NCBI GenBank assembly: GCA_902803745.1
Contig: CADCRB010000047.1
Location: 1 to 8,512 of the forward strand
DNA: 8,512 nucleotides
Source: an uncultured Lachnospiraceae bacterium
GTDB lineage: Bacteria; Bacillota; Clostridia; Lachnospirales; Lachnospiraceae
Reading direction: 5' to 3'
Position 1 is the stretch's first letter. Each line of letters starts with the position of its first letter. Both the position numbers and the translations under genes were made by a program. Below the pieces are notes generated by a model, which was given only the letters and a program-made list of their open reading frames with translations, was not told where the DNA came from and did no database searches. This document shows positions 1-4,906 of this stretch, one piece after another.

Positions 1-327
1 AATAGCGTATATGAAAGCATTATGACAGGTCTTAATGAAGCATTGGAAGATGCCAAGAGTGCTAAGAAGGTACTTAAGAGGCATAAGGTAACAGTTGAGC
101 CTGTTAAAGTGTATGAAGCAGATGAGGTAAAGAAAATTAGAAATTCAACTGGAATGTCACAGAAGATATTTGCAAGCTATATTGGTGTCTCTGATAAGAC
201 GGTTGAAGCATGGGAAGCAGGAACAAATCATCCATCGGGAGCTGCAAGCAGACTTCTTAGTATGATTGAACAAGATAAAGAACTAATTATAAAATTCCCA
301 TTTGTTACAAATGCAATGGCAAAATAA
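1..327 (+). CDS. XRE-family antitoxin-like transcriptional regulator (HigA-like), 5' end outside the window
   Basis: A small DNA-binding protein, probably the antitoxin and autorepressor of a type II toxin-antitoxin pair. Counting from the ATG at 22, a helix-turn-helix spans about residues 46-66 (SQKIFASYIGVSDKTVEAWE), followed by the GTNHPSGAASRLL stretch typical of HigA-like antitoxins. The frame is open from base 1 and reads NSVYESI directly before that ATG. This matches, from memory, the conserved N-terminus of the family (xxSVYxSIMxGLNEAxEDAK), and no ribosome-binding site precedes base 22, so I treat the gene as cut by the window edge with only a few codons missing. In such loci a RelE/HigB-like toxin usually lies just upstream; none is visible here. 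GC is about 37%, lower than the following genes, and it is rich in AAG/AAA/GAA codons, consistent with horizontal acquisition. The HTH assignment is firm; the toxin-antitoxin role is inferred from family resemblance. Confidence 0.82.
   Translation, partial: NSVYESIMTGLNEALEDAKSAKKVLKRHKVTVEPVKVYEADEVKKIRNSTGMSQKIFASYIGVSDKTVEAWEAGTNHPSGAASRLLSMIEQDKELIIKFPFVTNAMAK
266..293 (+). promoter_or_regulatory. Candidate SigA-type promoter for the methyltransferase-like gene
   Basis: TTGAAC at 266-271 and TATAAA at 288-293 are separated by 16 bases, close to the consensus TTGACA-17-TATAAT. Transcription would start near 300 and give a leader of roughly 55 bases before the ATG at 356. The site lies within the 3' end of the antitoxin gene. 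That region is AT-rich, so a chance match is possible. No better candidate was found upstream of 356. Confidence 0.35.
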
Positions 328-355
328 AGCATTTGAATTAAACAGGTATCATTAT

Positions 356-1105
356 ATGAATATAGAAAAAGAATATGAATTCGGAACCATAAGGATCGTT
401 GATGAAGAGATCAAAGAAGGACCGATCCGTACCCTATACGTAAATGACGGAAAGGAATCCTCCTGCTTTACAGACGAAGGCAGGCACTTTGATCTGAGAT
501 ATGCTTATAATTATGAATTCGTTCAGATGCTGTTCAGGACCGTATCCGACAGGCGGGTACTGCTTATAGGCGGCGCCGGTTTTTCCCTTCCAAAGTGTTT
601 TATCAGCGCCTTCCCGACGGGAAGTATGGACGTGGTAGAGCTGCATCCTGAAATGTATGACATCGCGATGGAGTATTTCTTCCTGGATGAGCTTTATGAC
701 AAATATCATCCCGACCGGACCGGGAGGCTCAATGTGATCTTTGACGATGGGAGTGATCATATCGAAAAGCTCAGCAGATCGCTTAAAGGATCCGGGGCAG
801 ATGAGACCATGGATAAAAAATACGACCTTTTGCTGGATGATGCCTTCCTCGGGATGATATCCGATGAGAAGATGCTCTCGGAGCATACGGTAAGCTGCAT
901 ATGCGACATACTTAAGCCCGACGGAATATTTGCGGCAAATATAATATCTCCCACGGAAGGATACGGATCCATGAAGCTCACCCTTGCAAAGAGCACCTTT
1001 GAAAATCATTTCCGGGAAGTCAGGCTCTGGCAGGTAGATCCCGACAGGGATCCAAAGGATAATCAGAACTGCATTTTATACGCAAAAAATCCGCTGATCG
1101 ATTAA
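356..1105 (+). CDS. Spermidine-synthase-like Rossmann-fold methyltransferase family protein
   Basis: A cytosolic protein of 249 residues with the SAM/decarboxylated-SAM binding fold of the spermine/spermidine synthase superfamily. Visible motifs are the glycine-rich loop LLIGGAGFSLPK (69-80), the acidic strand end VVELHPEM (93-100, Glu95 in the ribose-binding position), FDDGSDHI (129-136) and YDLLLDDAF (156-164). True aminopropyltransferases carry a DxxDPxGP-type signature at the last of these; here it is DDAFLGM, so polyamine synthesis is doubtful and a methyltransferase-like or unknown role is more likely. The protein lacks the membrane part of fused MFS/spermidine synthases. I chose ATG 356 over in-frame starts at 302 (TTG) and 311 (ATG) because those overlap the antitoxin gene, the similarity-like part begins after it, and an AGGT at 344-347 is suitably spaced, though weak. 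It stands 18 bp before the SGNH gene and is probably cotranscribed with it. Confidence 0.8.
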   Translation: MNIEKEYEFGTIRIVDEEIKEGPIRTLYVNDGKESSCFTDEGRHFDLRYAYNYEFVQMLFRTVSDRRVLLIGGAGFSLPKCFISAFPTGSMDVVELHPEMYDIAMEYFFLDELYDKYHPDRTGRLNVIFDDGSDHIEKLSRSLKGSGADETMDKKYDLLLDDAFLGMISDEKMLSEHTVSCICDILKPDGIFAANIISPTEGYGSMKLTLAKSTFENHFREVRLWQVDPDRDPKDNQNCILYAKNPLID

Positions 1106-1123
1106 AAAACGATTAAAAAGCAC

Positions 1124-2212
1124 ATGAGAAAATATCCATTATTTATTATTCTAATATTATCATTATTGATCGTCTCCATTCCCGGAGCAGTCATAAGCAT
1201 CCGTGACAGGAGCTTTACATATCCGGCTGCTGCAGTCATGATCCAGACCATAAAGAATGGTCAGCTCATGCGTATCATCGGCGCATCGGATCCAGGCGCC
1301 ACAGATCCCGGCGCGGTAGCTGCTGCCGCGATCAGAGAGGCCAGAGGTTCACAATCCACTGCAGTATCTGATGCCCCTGAAGCAACAGAAGCAAAGGCGA
1401 AGTCTGCCGGCAATACAGTGTCTGAGGGAAATCAGGAAAAGTCTGAGAAGACAGATGATCAGGACATCGTCAAGGAGCCGAAAGAAGCAAAAACCGAGAC
1501 TAATGAGATTGGTAAGGATGCTGAAGACGAGACTGATGATAATCCCGCTGAGACGGAAAATGAAGAAGACGAAGATAATGAGGATGATCCGGAGGACGAA
1601 CCTGAAGAAGAGGAGCTGAAGGAGTTTACGACTGTCGGCAATGATTATTTTGAAGATGCATGCCTTGTAGGAGACTCCAGAGTACAGGGGCTTGGTCTTT
1701 ATTCCGATCTTCCTGCTACTAATTACGGCATTGTTTCCATGCAGCTTTATCGTGTATTTGACAAGAGGGTGATAAGCACCGATGCAGGGAAAGTCACCAT
1801 TCCCGAGGCGCTCGCCATGGGGACGCAGTACGGCAAGATCTATCTGGGTTTCGGTCTCAATGAGATGGGCTGGGGCAATGATGAGATGTTCGCGGAGTAT
1901 TATTACGGTCTGATCGACTATATCAAGGCGGTCCAGCCTGATGCCATCATCTATATCATGGGGCTTATCCATGTGACGGAAAGGGAGGAGCAAAGCTCTT
2001 CACTTTATACCAATGAAAAGATCAATCACAGAAACGAGCTGCTCAAAGAAATAGCCGAAAACGAACACGTCTATTATCTTGATCTTAATGAAGTCTTCAC
2101 GGATGAGAATGGGAGACTCGCTGCGGAGGACTCCTTTGACGGGATACATATCAAGGCGGGCGCCATAGATAAATGGGCTGATTATCTAAGGACGCATGCG
2201 ATCGAAGACTGA
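1124..2212 (+). CDS. Membrane-anchored SGNH/GDSL-type hydrolase with long acidic linker
   Basis: A 362-residue extracytoplasmic esterase-like protein. Residues 1-4 (MRKY) followed by a hydrophobic helix at about 5-25 form a signal anchor or signal peptide; no lipobox cysteine is seen. Residues about 52-170 are low complexity: an Ala/Gly/Pro part containing a short tandem SDPGA-TDPGA, then a Glu/Asp run that is almost entirely acidic at 132-165. The catalytic domain spans about 172-358: block I is LVGDSR (181-186, nucleophile Ser185), GLNEMGW (244-250) holds the oxyanion Asn246, and DGIHIK (339-344) supplies Asp339 and His342. The catalytic set is therefore complete. SGNH enzymes of this kind in Gram-positive bacteria often deacylate or acylate cell-wall or exopolysaccharide sugars; the substrate cannot be read from the sequence. 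No acyltransferase partner is in the window. The ATG at 1124 is used because it directly precedes the anchor; its ribosome-binding site is weak, so coupling to the upstream gene is plausible. Confidence 0.85.
   Translation: MRKYPLFIILILSLLIVSIPGAVISIRDRSFTYPAAAVMIQTIKNGQLMRIIGASDPGATDPGAVAAAAIREARGSQSTAVSDAPEATEAKAKSAGNTVSEGNQEKSEKTDDQDIVKEPKEAKTETNEIGKDAEDETDDNPAETENEEDEDNEDDPEDEPEEEELKEFTTVGNDYFEDACLVGDSRVQGLGLYSDLPATNYGIVSMQLYRVFDKRVISTDAGKVTIPEALAMGTQYGKIYLGFGLNEMGWGNDEMFAEYYYGLIDYIKAVQPDAIIYIMGLIHVTEREEQSSSLYTNEKINHRNELLKEIAENEHVYYLDLNEVFTDENGRLAAEDSFDGIHIKAGAIDKWADYLRTHAIED
1514..1618 (+). repeat. Acidic low-complexity linker-coding segment
   Basis: This purine-rich GAA/GAT/GAC/GAG run encodes residues 131-165 of the SGNH hydrolase, made almost entirely of Glu and Asp with a few Asn, Pro and Thr. 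It probably acts as an extended, charged spacer between the membrane anchor and the catalytic domain. There is no exact repeat unit; it is compositional only. Confidence 0.7.
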
Positions 2213-2218
2213 CCTCCC

Positions 2219-2241
2219 TGACAGATCTTATGCCTCTGTCA
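2219..2241. terminator. Possible bidirectional hairpin between convergent genes
   Basis: A perfect 7-bp inverted repeat, TGACAGA (2219-2225) and TCTGTCA (2235-2241), encloses a 9-base loop. It sits between the stop of the SGNH gene (2212) and inside the last codons of the kinase-DegV gene (stop codon 2228-2230). Neither strand shows a T-run after the stem, so it is not a standard intrinsic terminator; position is the main argument. Confidence 0.3.
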
Positions 2242-4906
2242 AATACGTCAGTCCGAAGGTACCGGCGCCGCAGCTGACAGCCAGGGAAGGCGATACCTTC
2301 CTGACAAATACCTGATCGAAATGAATTGTCTTTTCTATGATTTTTTTGAATTCATCCAGCTCATGCATCGTAACCCCTGCATAGGATATGAGCAGTACTC
2401 TTCTGTCTATGCTTGAAGGCTTCCTGAAGGTGGTCTCTATATATCTATGCCAGACCATTTCTTTGGTGCCCACCTGGAATCCATTGATCTTAAGTCTGCC
2501 GTTCTTCACGGCAAGAACCGGTCTTATCATAAGCGCGTTGATCAATCCAGCTGCTTTACCTGAGACCTGGCCGGCCTGCTCGAGCTGAGACATATCCTTT
2601 ACGATAAAGCTCGTGTGCACGGTTTTTTTCATATCGTTCAATGTCTCTATTATCTGTTCCGGGGTCTTTCCTTCCTCCGCGAGATGACAGGCAAAGATCG
2701 TGAGGAAGCCCTGCCCTCCGGATAGTGTACCGCTGTCAAAGACCTCCACATTTCCAAAGGCTGCAGCAGCTTTTGCTGCATTCTGATATCCGCTGTCGGG
2801 CAGATCTTTTGATACAGATATGTGCACTATATCATTTGCTTTTGCCAGTCTGCCGGCAAAGAATCTTTCATATTCATTCACATCCGGCGGCAGAGTTTTA
2901 ATACTTTTACTGCGGTCTTCAATATAAGCAAGGGCTCCGTCCGTATCTATCTCGATACCGTCCTTGAACCTGCCCTCTTCGGTGACCACATTATGAGCGA
3001 TAACGCCAAGCCTGTATTGCTTTACCATTTCGTTCGGAAGGTCTGCCACACTGTCAGTCGTTATCATCACAGCTTCTTTACGTTCACGGGTCTGCAGCCA
3101 TTGTACGGATTCTTCTGCGATGTCCGTATCATCTGCTGTTATCTGCATAAGCTCTTTAGGCAGCAGCCTTATCAGCTCTGTCTCAAGGGCATCACCGCTT
3201 ACGGGCTTTTCCAGATATCCGTCAAAGCCCTTCTGTTCGAACATTCTTCTTGCTTCTTCCCCGGCATTGGCAGTAAGCGCTACTATCCTGGCTTCCCTGC
3301 TCTTTCCGCCCATCTGTTCCTTTATCCTGTGCCTGCACTCTATGCCATCCATTTCAGGCATAAGATGATCCATAAAAATGACATCATATTTTGTTTCAAG
3401 TGTTTTCAGCAATGCTTCCGCGCCGCTTATGGCCGTATCTATCTTAATCTTTGTTTTGCGAAGGAGCTTGGTAACGACCAGAAGATTTGTTTCGTTATCA
3501 TCTACAACCAGTACATGGGCTTCCGGCGCCTCAAATTTCTGATTGTATTCCCGGCGCTTAATATTGGCGTGGTGCGTCTCTATATCGAGCTCCCCTACAG
3601 CCTCATCATTTACAACGCGCTGGGGTATCGTGACCACAAAGGTGGAGCCCTGGGTATAGACGCTGTTTATCGTCACGGTGCCCCCCATCAGATCCACAAG
3701 CTGCTTGACGATAGACAGTCCCAGACCGCTTCCTTCTATATAGCGGTTATCCCCTTCATCCACCCTGCTGAAGGCGGTAAAGAGATGAGGAATATGCTCT
3801 TTCCTGATCCCGATGCCGGTATCGGTAACTGAATAGACTATATTGACAAGATCTCCATTTCTCTCTCCGCATTGAACGGACAGGGTCACGGATCCCTCCT
3901 TGGTGTACTTGATGGAATTATTCAGCAGATTCAGCAATATCTGCTTGATACGAACCTCATCTCCGTAAAGCCCTGAGGGTATGTCAGGAGAGATGTTTAT
4001 ATGAAAGGAAAGTCCCTTGTCCTTTGCCCTTATCCATAGCATGGCTACTATCTCGGAAAGCATATCCCCTGAATTATAATTTACCGGAGAAAGCTTCATC
4101 TGCCCTGACTGGAACTTTGACATATCAAGTATATCGTTGATTATGTGAAGAAGGATCTTGCAGGCTGCCTGAATATTGGCGGCATCTTCTGCAACCTCAT
4201 CAGACACATCCTCCCTTAGTATCATTTCGTCCAGACCGATAATGGTATTTATCGGAGTCCTTATTTCATGACTCATATTGGAAAAGAAAAGATTCTGTGC
4301 CCTGCTGACGCTCTCGACCTTTTCGGCTTCCTTCTTTGCCCTCCTGTTTTCCTTTTCAAACTGTCTGTTCTGAAACCAGACCATGATATAGATTGCCAAT
4401 CCGACGTAGATCACTGATACGACAGCATCCTTATGTCCCATCAGTACAGGATGCGAATGAATAAGCTCCGGAAACTTAAAGGCCGCATAAAACTCAAATG
4501 CGGCAAGAACCGTTAAAAAGAAAAGCATGATAAGACGCCACGTGCCTGTCACCATGAGCCCTATATAAAGATATGCGAATGCAAACCAGTAAACTCCCCC
4601 GCCGTTAAGTCCGCCGCCGAAAAAGAAGGCCAGGGGCAGCATGATAAATATGATCCCGTTTCCTATGATAACGGCGCCCAGCTCAGGTCTGTGAATGCGG
4701 ATGCTCGTAAGTGATATGACAGGCGCAATGACCACAGTCACTCCAAGCGCAGCGATCTCGACAATATTCTCCTTAAGGGCAATATCTGCAAGGAATACGC
4801 AAAGCACAAAAAAGTCTGCCACAAGAGAGAGCAGAAGGAATTTCTTTTCCTGAAAATCCAGCTCATCACTGTTTAATTCAGCTCGAAACCATTTGATGAA
4901 CCTCAT
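2228..4906 (-). CDS. Membrane hybrid sensor histidine kinase-receiver fused to a DegV domain
   Basis: An 892-residue membrane signalling protein with an unusual architecture. About six hydrophobic helices occupy residues 22-178 with short loops and no evident extracellular or PAS sensor. A short charged coiled region (182-205) leads to HisKA, with phospho-acceptor His213 in NMSHEIRTPIN. The HATPase part has its N box near 322-334 (Asn326/Asn330), G1 DTGIGI (362-367) and G2 GSGLGL (392-397), so the kinase looks active. A receiver spans about 463-583: acidic pair Asp469-Asp470, phospho-site Asp513, Thr545 and Lys567. After a roughly 30-residue linker, residues 613-892 form a full-length DegV (EDD-fold, fatty-acid-binding) module beginning MITTDSVADLP. 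There is no HPt. The reading frame is continuous; an internal ATG at codon 614 (3065-3067) has no good ribosome-binding site, which argues for one fused product. The start overlaps the stop of the preceding kinase gene by 4 bp (ATGA) and is preceded by a strong GGAGAGGAG. Kinase and DegV assignments are confident; how they work together is unknown. Confidence 0.92.
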   Translation of the reverse strand: MRFIKWFRAELNSDELDFQEKKFLLLSLVADFFVLCVFLADIALKENIVEIAALGVTVVIAPVISLTSIRIHRPELGAVIIGNGIIFIMLPLAFFFGGGLNGGGVYWFAFAYLYIGLMVTGTWRLIMLFFLTVLAAFEFYAAFKFPELIHSHPVLMGHKDAVVSVIYVGLAIYIMVWFQNRQFEKENRRAKKEAEKVESVSRAQNLFFSNMSHEIRTPINTIIGLDEMILREDVSDEVAEDAANIQAACKILLHIINDILDMSKFQSGQMKLSPVNYNSGDMLSEIVAMLWIRAKDKGLSFHINISPDIPSGLYGDEVRIKQILLNLLNNSIKYTKEGSVTLSVQCGERNGDLVNIVYSVTDTGIGIRKEHIPHLFTAFSRVDEGDNRYIEGSGLGLSIVKQLVDLMGGTVTINSVYTQGSTFVVTIPQRVVNDEAVGELDIETHHANIKRREYNQKFEAPEAHVLVVDDNETNLLVVTKLLRKTKIKIDTAISGAEALLKTLETKYDVIFMDHLMPEMDGIECRHRIKEQMGGKSREARIVALTANAGEEARRMFEQKGFDGYLEKPVSGDALETELIRLLPKELMQITADDTDIAEESVQWLQTRERKEAVMITTDSVADLPNEMVKQYRLGVIAHNVVTEEGRFKDGIEIDTDGALAYIEDRSKSIKTLPPDVNEYERFFAGRLAKANDIVHISVSKDLPDSGYQNAAKAAAAFGNVEVFDSGTLSGGQGFLTIFACHLAEEGKTPEQIIETLNDMKKTVHTSFIVKDMSQLEQAGQVSGKAAGLINALMIRPVLAVKNGRLKINGFQVGTKEMVWHRYIETTFRKPSSIDRRVLLISYAGVTMHELDEFKKIIEKTIHFDQVFVRKVSPSLAVSCGAGTFGLTYLTEA

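Noticed and set aside
2..25. Short open frame ending IAYMKAL-stop that overlaps the ATG at 22 as ATGA, as if an upstream toxin gene ended there
   Set aside because: The antitoxin frame itself appears to extend upstream past this point, so a toxin ending here would need a long overlap; eight codons are too few to judge.
333..360. TTGAAT followed by TATGAA as a promoter directly at the methyltransferase-like gene
   Set aside because: Transcription would begin inside the coding region, after the chosen start; the pair at 266-293 fits better.
434..1009. Long minus-strand frame opposite the spermidine-synthase-like gene
   Set aside because: No recognisable motif or ribosome-binding site, and the plus strand holds clear cofactor-binding motifs; it is a shadow frame.
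1349..1993. Minus-strand frame, and a Ser-rich one at 1459-1641, opposite the SGNH gene
   Set aside because: Their composition simply mirrors the acidic GAA/GAT-rich linker on the other strand.
3065..3067. Internal ATG that could start a separate DegV protein
   Set aside because: Only a weak GAAG lies upstream and the frame is continuous with the receiver and linker; a secondary product cannot be excluded but is not supported.
2822..3832. A 336-codon plus-strand frame opposite the kinase-DegV gene
   Set aside because: The minus strand encodes unmistakable DegV, receiver and ATPase motifs across the same bases; the plus frame has a Cys/His/Phe-rich composition without domain features.
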